64,000 bases of DNA, taken from the NCBI GenBank assembly GCA_023213395.1, contig CM041465.1, positions 244,659,741 to 244,723,740 on the forward strand, written 5' to 3'. A program made the translations under genes and the position numbers. The notes under the pieces were generated by a model. It was not told the DNA's origin, ran no database searches, and saw only the letters and a program-made list of their open reading frames with translations. Position 1 is the first letter of the stretch; each line of letters starts with the position of its first letter. Origin of the DNA: Cycas panzhihuaensis. Taxonomy: Eukaryota > Cycadophyta. Below, piece by piece: positions 22,764 through 34,631 of this stretch.

Positions 22764-25739
22764 TGGAAGTGCATCCCTAGGGGGTGACTTTGGATAAGGG
22801 CTTCTAGGTTGATAGTATAACTACAATAGGGGCCCAAGGGTCTCAAAGGGAGGATAGGTTAGCCTCAAAAGGCACCTACATGTCAGAACACAGGTTTGGA
22901 GACCCATAAATAGTGTTATGACCTTCCCTTCTTTCTAAATACCTTCCTAGGTTTGGTTTGGGCAAAGAGGCATCCTTTGATAGCTGAATAGCCTAAAGAG
23001 GAAGCTCTCTTATCCTCAGAGGGAAAGAAGAGGAGATAAGCCTCCATTTAGAAAAGAGGCAAGCGAAGGGAGAAAAAAGCAGTGGTAGAGCGAGGGGCAG
23101 TTTTGATAGGCCTACTCATAATCTAGAAATGGATCAAGAGAGGGGTAGAAAAGAGCTATCAGTATGTCATGGCTATTAGGTTATAAAATCTTCTTAGGTT
23201 TTCAAGAAGAGAAAGAGGATCTTTGGAGTTGATGGTTACTATATAATAGGGTATATTTTGGCCTTAGTGGTATGGGTTGTAGCAATGTTCTAATTCTAAA
23301 TAAAGATGGTTGTTACCAAAGTAAGAGAATGCACACAAAAAGACCAAAACAAGCGTATAAAATAAGATGTTATCCTTTCCTATCTATCCCTTTTATGCTT
23401 TTCACTTTTCAATGAATGCAGTGAATACTATGAATGCAAGAGAGGGGGAGGAAAGGCTTAGTGTAAGGTATTGCCTTATGCAAATAGACCTCTTCTTTTG
23501 GTAAGAGGAGGATCAAGGAGGTAAATGCCTCCTAAAAGTGAATGCAGTAATGATATGATTCCTTTATTTATTTCCCTCCCCTTACAACATATCATGAAAA
23601 GGAAAAAGAAGCTTAGAAAGAGAGCCTTTCAATCCCTTTTCTTTTCTTCTCTCTTTTTGAAATAGAAAGATGGGAAAGGGAGGAAGGGAAGGAGAAGAGA
23701 GGGGTACATAGGAAGGTGTGCACCTAGTTGTGGTGGTTGGTGTTGCATGCATTGTGCTCCTTCGTTATCACTCTCTATACCACATTTCTGCAAGTTCCTC
23801 CCACTTCTGTTTTCATTCCTTGTTGTGAAAGTTGTTGATGATGGAGAGAGGGGCTCCCTTGCCTTCCCCTATTCTCTAAATGGGACTTACTTACAATCCC
23901 CAAATAATATACAAGATAAGAATGAAAAAAATGGAAATGAAATGGAAACTAAACAAAAAATAATATGTTACTATTTCATGACTTGTTGCTTGGCTCATGA
24001 AATGGCCTCCAACCTATAACACAAAAGAGCAAGTCCTCCCACAAGTAACATATATGCATATATATGTGATCTTAGCATGCAATGTTAGTGTGGAGGTGTG
24101 TCAATCATATCATGAGAATAGAGGAAAATAAATATGTGTTGCCTTAGGATGGCAAGCTCCTCCAAATGGTGAATAACCCTCACGAGCAACAGGTAGCTCA
24201 TTTGGCTAGGGTTTAGAAGCAAAAACTGAAGTGAACATTTCACATGTATGGGCCTCACTCTAAACCAAACCCCAAAGCTAGTGATTGAGTACAAGGAGAT
24301 TTGCCTTAAAGTATTAAAAGGGGGGTTGCCCAAGTAGGAGGTGACTTTAGGAGTTGGAACTCTAGCCTATAAGCCTCTTCACAAACTCTCCTAGCTTGGT
24401 TTAGCCTCGTTGTTTTCTAAAAGCTATAGGATTTAGAAATGGAAGAGGAGAGCAATCATGCAAGGAGTTATCACCTCCTCATGACAAGCAAAATATGGCT
24501 TAAAACATAATCAATAAGTTATTCCAAGCATAAATCTATGGTCTTATGGTTGAAATAATAAAGCATAAACAACAAAACATGAAATTCCTACAAAAAGAAT
24601 GGCTAAAGCAAATAGGTTTACCATGAAAAGTGGTGTCCCAAAGTGTAAAGTAGGGTTAAAGGGCTGAAGCCCTTATTTGTTGAAGAGATAATAGAGATAC
24701 TTAGTCATTCCCTTGGTGGAAAGCCTTCCTTACTTGGCTTAGGTTGCTCTTGGTTGTCCTTTCCTTGCTTATGGAGGAGAGACCTGTAAATTTTAAGTGT
24801 AAGAGGAGTTGAAGGAAGTTGGGGAAGGAAGAGGAAATGAAAAAGAGTTGTTTTCCTACAAAACAAGTTTTTTCCTTTGGTGTCATGGAAGAATGATGAG
24901 AATGAATGAATCATGATCATGAGAATAAATTTAAATTTTGGGGCTTTTATGTCTTTAGAGAGGCCTCAGGGTCGTTAAGGTTTGGCATGGGTAAGTCTTG
25001 AGGCAGGGGGCATGTCATCAAGGCACAAGGACCAAGATTAGTCATTTCTATCTGTAGCAAAGTACATAACAGTCATACCACAAACTTATTTATAGCACAA
25101 CTAACATATTAATAGTGCACAATAATAAGTGTGGAGCAGACAAAAATGGTAGTAGGGAGATAGTAGAAACATAAAATAATACAAAATAATCAATGAAAGA
25201 GTGGGAAAAGGGTGAGTATGCCCTAGAAAGGGCTTAGGACTGCTCCTTAGAGGTCTATACACTAACCTAAGGCTAGTCTACATGCCATCAACTTGTGGAA
25301 ACATGCAACAAAGTCACTTAATGGGGTCAGAACCCTAAGGAAAGGACAACAATTAATATGCCAAAATGAAAAAGGGTGCTACGTCGCAGATCCTGATGAG
25401 GCACAAGGAGTAACCAAGTGATGATCAAGTAATGAGGGGACACCTACCCACTAAAACTCTCCATAAACCACCCAGGATAGATTGAGAGATAGGTACAATA
25501 AAGAGGTGAAGAGGTAGGTGTAATAAAGTAGGTCAAGGTATACATAAGTTAGGCTAGGGAGGCCTGCGAGTACCTATAGCTAGGAGGGAGATCACCTGGG
25601 AGCTATTATGCCATTGGACCTGAGTCCTAGTTGTCATAGTTAATAACTATAAGAATGTAACAAAGCATAAGGGAAAGAATATATACCTGACCATACTTAT
25701 GTGACGATGATCCAATCCATTCCTAGTAGCTGGGAAACA
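22764..25739 (-). repeat. A 5' LTR
   Basis: 2976 bp, partner of 7757-10806. On the minus strand it begins TGTTTCCCAGCTACTAGG and ends GCACTTCCA next to the primer site. The TATA-like CATAAAAGCCCC is at 24940-24951. The followed internal features (T-rich box near 23635, the GAGAGAGGGGGAGG purine run near 23440) match the left copy in order. Confidence 0.88.
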
Positions 25740-25744
25740 TCTAC
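25740..25744. repeat. Right TSD of element A
   Basis: TCTAC directly after the right LTR, paired with GCTAC at 7752-7756. Confidence 0.6.
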
Positions 25745-26070
25745 TAGTTTATACTCTTAGAGAAGTCCCATGCTCCTATTAGAGTGTTAAACCTAGTCAC
25801 TAACTAAGAATGGTAGGAAATGGAGCTTGGTAAGGTGTATCATAAGGAGGTAACCAAATCTAAGATAAAAGTAATTTAGGCATATTTTGGAGCAAGGAAG
25901 ATGAATAGGTATAGCTTGGTACCATACCCTAATAGGAGCACCCAGGCTCATAAGCAAAAGTAATTTTAGCTCATTTTGGAGTGAAGTTTAGTAGTTTAGG
26001 CTCATAACAGAGTGAGATTAGTAATTTAGGCTCATACTGGAGCTTAGTTTGACTACCCCCCTACATTGGA
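25745..26070. other. C spacer before the integrase end
   Basis: Non-coding piece of C between the A insertion and the integrase C-terminus. It contains repeated short phrases of the type TTTAGGCTCATA (25999, 26023), a loose local repeat of about 24-60 bp. Confidence 0.4.
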
Positions 26071-26805
26071 GGGCTAAGAAGTCAACTATAAAATTTCTTG
26101 AGGAATTGTCCATTGATGGTTTTCTCAAATTTGAGGCCTTCCAATGTAGCAATCTGGTATGTGTCATTATTTGAGCTTTCAATGACAATAAAAGGACCCA
26201 TTCATTTGGGGCCAAATTTAAAAAGATGATCATGTAAATATTCTAGTTTGAGGACTTCATCCCCAAGGACTATGGATCATGGTCATAGGTATTTGTCATA
26301 TATTTTTTAGGCTTTGTCCTTTGATGCTATATTAGCTTGGTAGGCAACAAGGCATTTTTTATCTAACACCTTAAGATAAAGAAGATAAGCTTGGCAATAC
26401 TACTCTTCTTCTATGAATTCTTTAAGAAAAACCTATAAGGACAAGATTTCCACTTCAAGGGGCAAAATCATTTCTAATCCATAGACTAACGAAAATGGTG
26501 TCATGCCTATGGTCATCTTAATGGATGTTTGATAGGCCCATAGAGATAGGTGAAGTTGAAGGTTCCAATCCTATCAAGATTAGATGATAGATTTTTTTAG
26601 GATACTAATCAAGGTCTTATTGAAAGCCTCAATCTAACCATTGGCCTAGGGGTAGTATGGAAATGAGGTTTTGTGAGAAATTTTAAACTTCTCACAAAGC
26701 TCCTAGATTAGCTTAACCTCACTAAGTTCCTCACCCTTCCTAGATTAGCTACTAATTTCTCACAAGACCTCACTAACTTCCTCACCCTTCTTAGATTTGT
26801 AATTG
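26071..26805 (-). pseudogene. C integrase with internal deletion
   Basis: Minus strand. The C-terminal part at 26080-26240 is readable (KFDHLFKFG-like remains, SNNDTYQIATLEGLKFEKTING in pieces, ending near FLKKFYS). Core remnants lie at 26450-26690. Relative to A and B, about 700 bp covering the first part of the core, the zinc site and the end of the RNase H linker are absent. In their place, 26689-26805 holds a messy local duplication. The enzyme could not be functional. Confidence 0.7.
26717..26798. repeat. Duplicated 31-bp filler at a deletion junction
   Basis: CCTCACTAAGTTCCTCACCC at 26717 recurs as CCTCACTAACTTCCTCACCC at 26768, and each continues with a TAGATT motif. TTCTCACAA also occurs twice (26689, 26757). 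It sits exactly where the integrase deletion of C is. Confidence 0.75.
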
Positions 26806-27741
26806 ATGAATTTTAAGTTATATTCTTGAAGAAGGATGGCTATTGTGCCTATCTACCCAGTTAGTTTAGACCTTGTCATAAGGCAGCATAGTGTGTATGA
26901 CTAGATTATAGCATGGGTTATATTACCAAGGAGGTAATGATAAAGATTTTAATAGTGAATACTAATGCTAGGCACTCTTTTTCTACCAATGGGTAATTTA
27001 CTTTAGCCACCATGAGGGTTCATCTTATAAGGTAAATGGCCCTCTCAATTTTAGAGTTGTCTTCTTGGGCATGCATGACACCAATGGATTCTTTAGTGGC
27101 TAATGTATAAAGGATGAATAATCAATTAGACAATGGAGGGGCCAATGTTGAGTCCAAAATGAGGGCCCTCTTAAGTTCTTGTAAAGCTTCTTGGTCCCTA
27201 GGGGATCAAACAAATAGGGTCCCCTTCTTGAGTAGGTTTATTAATGACTTTGTGTTAATGGTGAAGTCTATTAAAAATCACCTCAAGAAACCTAAATGTC
27301 CTAGGAATGACTTAATTTGTTATTGGGTCCTCATAGGAGGCATCTCTACTATAATTTTGACCTTATTAGGGTCAACTTGGGTTCCTTGTTATGAAACTAG
27401 CAAGCCCAAGAGTTTGTCATCTATCACTAGGAAAATGCATTTAAGCGAATTAAGGCTGGTGTGATATTTGTAACACCTAAGGAATATCTTTCTTAGGTTT
27501 ACAGGCTAGTCTACACTCTTTCAGTAAAGACCTATTAGGTCATCTATAAAGACCTTAAGAATCTTGTTTGTGAGGTTAGGGAAGATGAAATGCAATGCCC
27601 TTTGATATATAGCCCCAACACTCTTTAAACAAAAGGGCATAGTTTTATATATGAATGTTCCCCAAGGAGTGGTGAATGTAGTTTTGTGGTAGTCCTTGGG
27701 GGATATCCGTATTTAGCTATAGCCTGAGAAGCTATCTATTA
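26806..27741 (-). pseudogene. C RNase H and reverse transcriptase, 3' part
   Basis: Minus strand. RNase H remains run from 26806 (YNLKFINYK) to about 27230. RT follows with a FMDD-type region near 27540-27560 (the strand reads VFIDDLIG, with isoleucine in place of methionine), LSELRLNAF and a GFLVS-like piece. The frame is cut at 27741 by the insertion of B, inside RT upstream of the catalytic box; the other half resumes at 47658. Stops are frequent. Confidence 0.75.
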
Positions 27742-27746
27742 GGGAC
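27742..27746. repeat. Left TSD of element B
   Basis: GGGAC, identical to 47653-47657. With B removed, the joined sequence runs CTATTAGGGACATAACCTC, and this aligns with the uninterrupted RT of A (CCATTAAGAACATGGCTTT at about 18083). Confidence 0.92.
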
Positions 27747-28412
27747 TATTTCCTAGCTACCGGGAATGGGTTTTGGGCAAGTTAACTTAGGTAAGTGTAG
27801 GTATGCTTCTATCTTTTTCCTTTGTCACTTCTCCAGAAAGGTAAATCGAAGCATCTATTTTTTACAGCATGACTGATTGATACATTTGAGTGATCATCTT
27901 GCATCCACTGCTTGATCACATTTCCTAACACTATTATAGCCTATGATGGCCATGAGACATGGATCCCAATGGCACTCCACAGCCCTCCCATGCACCTCCA
28001 CATTGTCCCAAGTACCAACTAGCCCATGTGATCTGTTCACACCTCCATCGCCACATCACAACTCGTAGCACCTCCCTAGATGTGATTGGTATCTCCCCAT
28101 CCATTTCCTAACTTCTTAGGAACCATATCTCTCTGGTGCCATATCCAATGTAGGTCATCTCCTCCTTATGACTATCCCCAGCCACTTGGACAAAGGGCCA
28201 AACCCTCCTAAGCCTAGGGTACCCTCCTTTAGGGCTCCAAGCTCCCTTTTCTTCTTTTGTTCTACATTTTGTCATTGCACTGCGGTAAACTTCATGGTAT
28301 CACAAAGTTTTTCGTGGGGTTACTGTCACAAAACATGTTTTTTAATTTACCGTGGAAATTTTCACATTTTTCACAAAATTGCCACGTGGTTAAGTCATAC
28401 CCCAAGTCTTAC

Positions 28413-28453
28413 CCTAATCCTAATTGTCCAATTTAGCTAGGGTTAGGTATAAA
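28413..28453 (+). promoter_or_regulatory. B LTR core promoter: inverted CCCTAA / TTAGGG-like pair and TATA box
   Basis: TATAAA at 28448-28453 follows CTAGGGTTAGG and is preceded by ACCCTAATCCTAATT. The right LTR has the same at 45220-45265, with TATAAAA. Solo LTR G has a sharper form on the minus strand (35571-35612). U3 would be about 700 bp, leaving about 2.6 kb of R, U5 and leader. Role inferred from position and conservation. Confidence 0.6.
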
Positions 28454-29532
28454 CCCCAAAAAGACTTCATTTCCCTTCTTTTCTTCCATCTTTTCTCCTC
28501 TCCTCTTCTACTTTCATAGGTGATTTATGACACTAGTGCCCTGCAACAACTAGCAAACATGTGCCTCATCTTAAGATTTGCCTCCTGCAGCTCAGATCTA
28601 TAGTAGCAGGCTTAAGATCAAGCTTCTCCAAGCAAGGACATACTCCAAGTCTTACTTCCATATACAAGCATCAAGTTTCACCAAGTTCTCCTTCAGGTTT
28701 TATAGCCTCCACAGGAATCTGCATGTAAGCCTCATAGAACTTCCTTTCTCTACTATTTTCTCAGGCAGATCAGCTACCAATCCACCTAAAGCAAGTACTC
28801 CTTCATATATATTTCATTTTTTTCCTTTTAGTTCCCCTAAAAGAGATTAGAATACCTTGCATATCCTTTTATTCTCTTTTTTCATCAAACATAGGAGGCA
28901 TCCCCTCCATCCTTCCTTATCTATCCTCCCTACCTTCTTGCTCTCTCCTGGTTTCTCTAAGGAGGCTATGAGGAGAGGTCCTAAAAGGGTGAAAGAAAGG
29001 AGCTAAGGTAGGAGGTTCGATACCCAACAAGGCCTACTCCTCAAGGGAAACCCCCTTCTCCCCTTTTCCTCCTCTTCTTTTGTGTCTCCCTTGGGCTACT
29101 AGAGAGCTCTCAAAAGAAGGTCATCACTAGTATCAGCGTGGGTAGCCCCTTGCTGCGCTAGTTGTAGCCCTGAGCACCTTACATGGGTAGACGTTATAGC
29201 CCTTAGTCATACCATATGTCACTTTTGGGTGTTAGCTTATTTAAAAATTGTAAATGTTGCAGCTTGCAGCCTTTGCAACATCAACAACATTTGCAACCTT
29301 TTACACAACTTATCTCCTTGACCTTTTGTTGCTATTAGGCTGTCATGATCTATTATTCATGTGTTTGGGTAGCGTTGAGGTGTGTGCATTGGAGGGTTAG
29401 CCATTTTGAGGCTAAACATCCCCTTCCTTTTGTCTTGTTTTGCTTGCATTGAGGAGATTGGGTGTTGTTTCTTAGTTAAAATTTTACTTTGATTAAAGTG
29501 CTTTACTTGCAACATTTTATGCACTTTGTATC

Positions 29533-29814
<282 letters not shown>

Positions 29815-31101
29815 GCATCCTAGCAGCCCCTTGGGAAAGGAAAGAGTACTCTTAATTACAGGTTTCGCTATGTTGCTCGCAAAGAAGTAAGAAACGCATC
29901 AATTCAGGTACGTCTCCTTCATTCTTTTCCTTAGTTATTTCCATCTTTAGCATAGTCTTTTCCTTTATTTTTCTTGCCTTTTCCTTTTAGTTTGAGGAAG
30001 GTAAGGAAGCCCCAATACCATTACTCTATGCTGCCTGCATGTTAGGAAAGGAAAAGGGAAGCATGTGCAGTGTAGAATAATGTCTCTACTTCAGTCGCAC
30101 GGCCCTCTAGGTACGTCGCCCTCTTCTCTTCATAGCTCTTTTCCTTTTTTGCCTCTTTTTAAGCTTATTTGCTTGCATAATTGGAACATAAAAGGAGAAA
30201 GAGAAAATAAACTAGTTTGCATCTATTCTTTGCATATGCATACTACACTCGTACTTCTAGGAAAGAGCATGAGATAGGAACCGTATCCTTCTGCTTTCCT
30301 TATTTGATTACATGCATTCCATTTAGGCCCTACATCTTTTACATGTATGTTTGTGATTGATTAGCTTGCCTCTTTCACTCCCTTTTCTCCCATTTAAAAT
30401 GAAAAGAGAGTGAGGTTTTGCATTTGAGAGTAAACGAGGGCATATTTGCTATTCTTTATAGTTCTTTTGTCTCTTGTCTGATAACATAGTTAGTTATATA
30501 TCACTTCACCATCATACATAGAAGGTTAAACCCTTCACACATAGGACGGTGGAAGCTTCTTTTGTCGTCGCTCCTTATTCCCCAAACTCACTTTGGGTGA
30601 GTTAGCCTAAGGAGGATTTTTTCTAGGACATCCTCCTCTAACCCCATCACACCTATATTAGCTAAGTAGCCTTGACATCCTCTCATCTGGGTTGGACCCG
30701 TGCGTGAGGTGGTTACCCAATCCTACTCTTACGAGCATGTACCTCCTGCATTACTCTTCCAGGTATATTCCCATTCATATCCCTCCACTTTCTATGAGGA
30801 TCCATTCTATCATTCAGTCTTGCCCTTCCCTTCCAGCCATCCAAGTGTAGGAAGACCTACATCTTGAGGTTACTCGAGAAACTAAGGATATCCCTCGTTC
30901 TTACTACCCTCAAAACCAAATTTGAGATACCTAGAGGGGAGTTGTGTGCCATTCGTAGGTCCTAAACCTGCGTTCTAATGCATAGATGCCCTATGTGGGT
31001 GATTTCCCTAACTTTCTAGATTGACTCTATATTCTGGAGCTCTCTGTTGACTAGTCTAATCCTAACCAAGTGTAGTTACCATCCCATAGATGTGATTCTA
31101 C

Positions 31102-31119
31102 TGGCTACCATACTAGGGA
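31102..31119 (+). promoter_or_regulatory. B primer-binding site
   Basis: TGGCTACCATACTAGGGA, one base after the LTR. It differs from the A site (TGGCGACCATACTAGGGA) at one position, and the following bases (CCGCTAGTAAGGG against ATTGCTAGCAAGGG in A) are also conserved. Confidence 0.8.
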
Positions 31120-31253
31120 CCCGCTAGTAAGGGAATCGTTATTTCCTCCTTCCTATTGGTGCTACTTCCTATTGGTAACTCTCCCTTTTGGTCTAATTGG
31201 GTAGCCCCCAATGCATATGCCACCTTATCTCTTCCTTCTTCTAACCCATAGGT

Positions 31254-33700
31254 AGAACTTATATGCGATGATTCTCACATCGCTTACAAGGTCTACCTCC
31301 ACTGTTGGAAGAACCCCCATATCACTCCCTTCCTACATCAGATCCTAATTCGATTATGGAGGGATATCTTTCAGATTGGGCATGCCATGCTTATGTGTCT
31401 GATTTGCTTGAGCTTTCTACTTCCTTCCAAGGGTCTGCCCAAGGAAGTGAAGACCCTATCTTTTATCCAGGTGACCAACAACACCTGCAATCTCACCATC
31501 CCTCTACTCATGAAATAGAGCCTTGGTCTCCCCTAGAGTTTTACCACCACCATGGTGATTCTCACGAGGATTGTCCTATGGGGTCTACTTCATATGAGGT
31601 TCCATCCACTTCTTATGATCAAGCAGATACCCCTCCCGCTAATGTAGTAGAAGCCCTAAGCTAATGTTTCCAAGCCAACCATCTCCAACCACATCTTAAG
31701 TGGTTTGAGAACATCTTATGAAATGTTGTGCTTCCTTCTTCTATATCTCCCTTGCCTCACTCATCCCATTTGACTTCCTTATCTATGATGAGCCTACCTC
31801 TCACCTTATCCTCTTCTTCCCATGGTTTATGTTCCTTAGGGACCACTTAGGGCATGACTTCTTCCCAACTCAGGTTGAGCATGCCCACATCTAGTCAAAT
31901 GACTAGTCCTCCTTCGACCTTCATCTATCCACTGCTAACTAGACCTAAGGGATCCACGTGTCCCTCTACTTCCAGTCATGTGGGGTCTAGCCCCACACAC
32001 TCCCAACACCATCCTAGGGACTCTTCTCTCTATGTGCCTCCTGGCTACATTGCTCAACCATAGGGGCACGGTAAAGGGAACTCCCTTCCTACTTATGGGG
32101 TGGATCCTTTGCACCCTTATGGAGTTGCACCACCCAAGGGTGGCCCATATGGGCAAAATTTGGTCCTTCACCCCTCTTTTCTGTCATCATGTATGGCACC
32201 TCATATTGTACCTTTGCAAGGAGGGCCAGCCCCCTCCCAAGGCATTTTCCCTTAGGCTTTTTTCCAACAAGGAGTGTTCCCTCTAGGAGGGCTGGGTCCA
32301 TCACACCTATCTGCTCATATGCATGCCTCTTCAAATGTGGGATTTGTACCTTCTCACCAAATAGTGGGAGGATAGCATCCCCTTTTAAACTAAACCCTCC
32401 AAGGAGGATTCAGGCAACCTCACCCACCTCCTCTTCCAACTTCCATTGACCCTATGGTCTAATCAAGGGAATGCCCCTTTATGGACTACAGGTCAATGCT
32501 CATATCTATTAAGGTGTTAAGAACTAACTTACTGCCTCATCCTCCTGAAGTCCCCAAATTTAATGGGACTTTATTGCAGGACCCAGTAGAGCATGTCTAT
32601 AATTTTTCTATGGCATGCATTGACTACTGGACCTATGACCACATTCTTGTAAAATATTTTCTATGATCCCTTCAAGGTAATGCCCTAAAGTGGTTTTATC
32701 ACCTACCTATACATTCTATTTTTTCATTCTAGTAGCTTGTGGATGAATTAGTCAACTACTTTAATGTAACATGTCCATTCGAGAGTGGGATGAAATCCCT
32801 TTTGTCTCTTAAACAAGGTCACGGTGAAATGAATCATGACTTTGTAAGACATTTTCATGACCACCTCCATTCCACCAAGGTAACTCTGCCTGAGGAATTA
32901 AAGAGGGACCTCTTTATCAATGCCCTTTGCGCAAAAGTCCATGTTAAAGTCCTTAAGATAGGGGCGACTATGTGCAACTCTACCATAGCAAAGTGCTTGG
33001 CGCATGAGGCCATTAAGATCTAAGCCAAACTCAAGAAGCCTCTAAAGCCCTCACAATGACATGAGGTACCTCCACTGTCTTGAGAGAACAAAACCCAGCA
33101 GCCCACTAGGTCTTCTTCTCACACTATTGAGAAGACCTTAGATCCTCTCACTTTAGCCATACATTCATTTGAGCGTATTATAAAGGAGCTTAAACTCTAA
33201 GCCCCTTCATCCCCCATATCACATAAGCTAGTCCACCAGGCTTCCCAAGCTGCTCCCTCTAAGGGTGGTAACACCAAGTCTTCTTAAGCAAGGAAATATG
33301 ACTCCACCCTTGAAAAGAAGTGGTGCTCCGTCTATAGAGAATGCTTCCATAAAGATTCATGGTGTCAGGCCCAGCACCCAAGAGTTATCCCACAGTGAAA
33401 TTATTCCCCTAAACTAGTGTCTAGGCCTAACCTAGACCAGCCCATCTATAGAGATTCCTTCCCTAAACATGGGGAACGTAATTATAATCACCAACAAAAG
33501 AATAGATGAAACCAAGGAATATCCCCAAACCCTTACCCTTCATAATCCAAAAGGAAGGGTGTAAGGAATCCATCCTCTTCCTTGAGTTCCCCTGACCGTT
33601 GTACTCCTTTGCCTTCGCGATCCTGAAATAAGGGAAAGAAGGTTATTCAAATGCTTGAGACTACTCCATTGTATGCCCTAACCTAGTCTTAAGCAGTTAA
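31254..33700 (+). pseudogene. B gag, broken
   Basis: The N-terminal segment, 31305-31664, starts MEEPPYHSLPTSDPNSIMEG and is Pro/His/Ser-rich. A long Pro/Ser/Thr-rich part follows to about 32480. The Retrotrans_gag core, 32545-33023, has EVPKFNGTLLQDPVEHVYNF, GNALKWFYHLP and MNHDFVRHFHDHLHS. A zinc-knuckle-like box KKWCSVYRECFHKDSWC lies near 33316-33366. Gag packages element RNA in the cytoplasm. Stops (mostly TAG and TAA) and a frameshift in the linker break it. The start codon cannot be fixed; 31254 is only where family similarity to A begins. Confidence 0.78.
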
Positions 33701-34080
33701 AGAGACGAACAATGCCTCTTCATCTACACCTCACCTTGACCCTCTTCTAGAAACCTCTTTTCTAGAAGTCCCTACACTCCCTAAGACTATTCATGTGTGC
33801 CCCAGTCATTGCAACTTTTGAAGGGCTCTTCCCCAACCCACCATGAAGGGGAAGCCTTTCTCTATCATTGATGAGCTTCATACTGTGGCTGCTAGAATGT
33901 CCATAATGGAAATCTTAAGGAGCTACCCCAAATAGTATATGCTTCTCCTAGAAGCCTTAGGATTAGGTGATGCATCTGTTTACACCTTGGGTATTTCCCT
34001 AAGTCGTGAATATGTCATCTCTTTTGATCTTAAGGATCTTCCCTTTGTTAGTGAAAGAGAATACTAATGGTATTTTCCTT

Positions 34081-34430
34081 TTACTATAACCATTAATACT
34101 CTCGATTGTACTTTATGGAGAACCGTTATCAATAATGGTTCTTCTGTTAATACCATGTCCTTACATGTCATGCAAAAGCTTGGAATATCAGCCTTAGAAC
34201 CAGCTCCATGGCAGTGTCAAGGCTACGATGGTAGCAAAAAGACACCCTTAGGATCTGTTTCCATCCTCTTACCCTTGAGGATAAGATTATCCTTACTGAT
34301 ATTGTAGTTCTTGATATTGACATTGACTACAATCTTCTATTGGGATGCCCATGGCTCGACCAGATGGGAGTCGTGTGCTCATCTCGATGGGGACAGCTTA
34401 AGTTCATCCATGAGGGATGAATAAGGGTTG
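34081..34430 (+). pseudogene. B aspartic protease, broken
   Basis: The region reads FTITINTLDCTLWRTVINNG and then SSVNTMSLHVMQKLGI: the active-site aspartate of the D-x-G triad has become asparagine. The second half holds DYNLLLGCPWLDQMG and then GQLKFIHEG in shifted frames, which is the standard follow-on of plant gypsy proteases. It lies between gag and RT as expected. About 200 bp downstream the element is interrupted by solo LTR G. Confidence 0.75.
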
Positions 34431-34631
34431 TCTCCTAGGAGCCTCCTCCCACTAAGCAAACTCACCAATCTCGTCAGGTAGTTCATGGCTAAGTAAAAGG
34501 AGATAAGGACCTTTTTACCCATGCCTCTACTTGCTCCATTGACATCCCTAATCCATCCCCTTTGGAAGAAGACCCTTTACCTTCTTCTTCTAACTTCGCA
34601 CATTTTACCCCTATTGGTGTCAGAAGCTATA

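Larger units (their letters stand above)
7757..25739 (-). mobile_element. Element A: Tat/Ogre-like Ty3/gypsy retrotransposon, full length but decayed
   Basis: Two direct repeats of about 3 kb (7757-10806 and 22764-25739) bound 11.96 kb of internal sequence. Read on the minus strand it has: 5' LTR, primer site, gag, protease, RT, RNase H, integrase, then the antisense gene, aRH and 3' LTR. The flanking 5-mers are GCTAC (7752-7756) and TCTAC (25740-25744), a TSD with one change. Removing A joins the two flanks within element C. By eye the two LTRs differ at about one base in eight to ten, so the insertion is old. Confidence 0.9.
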
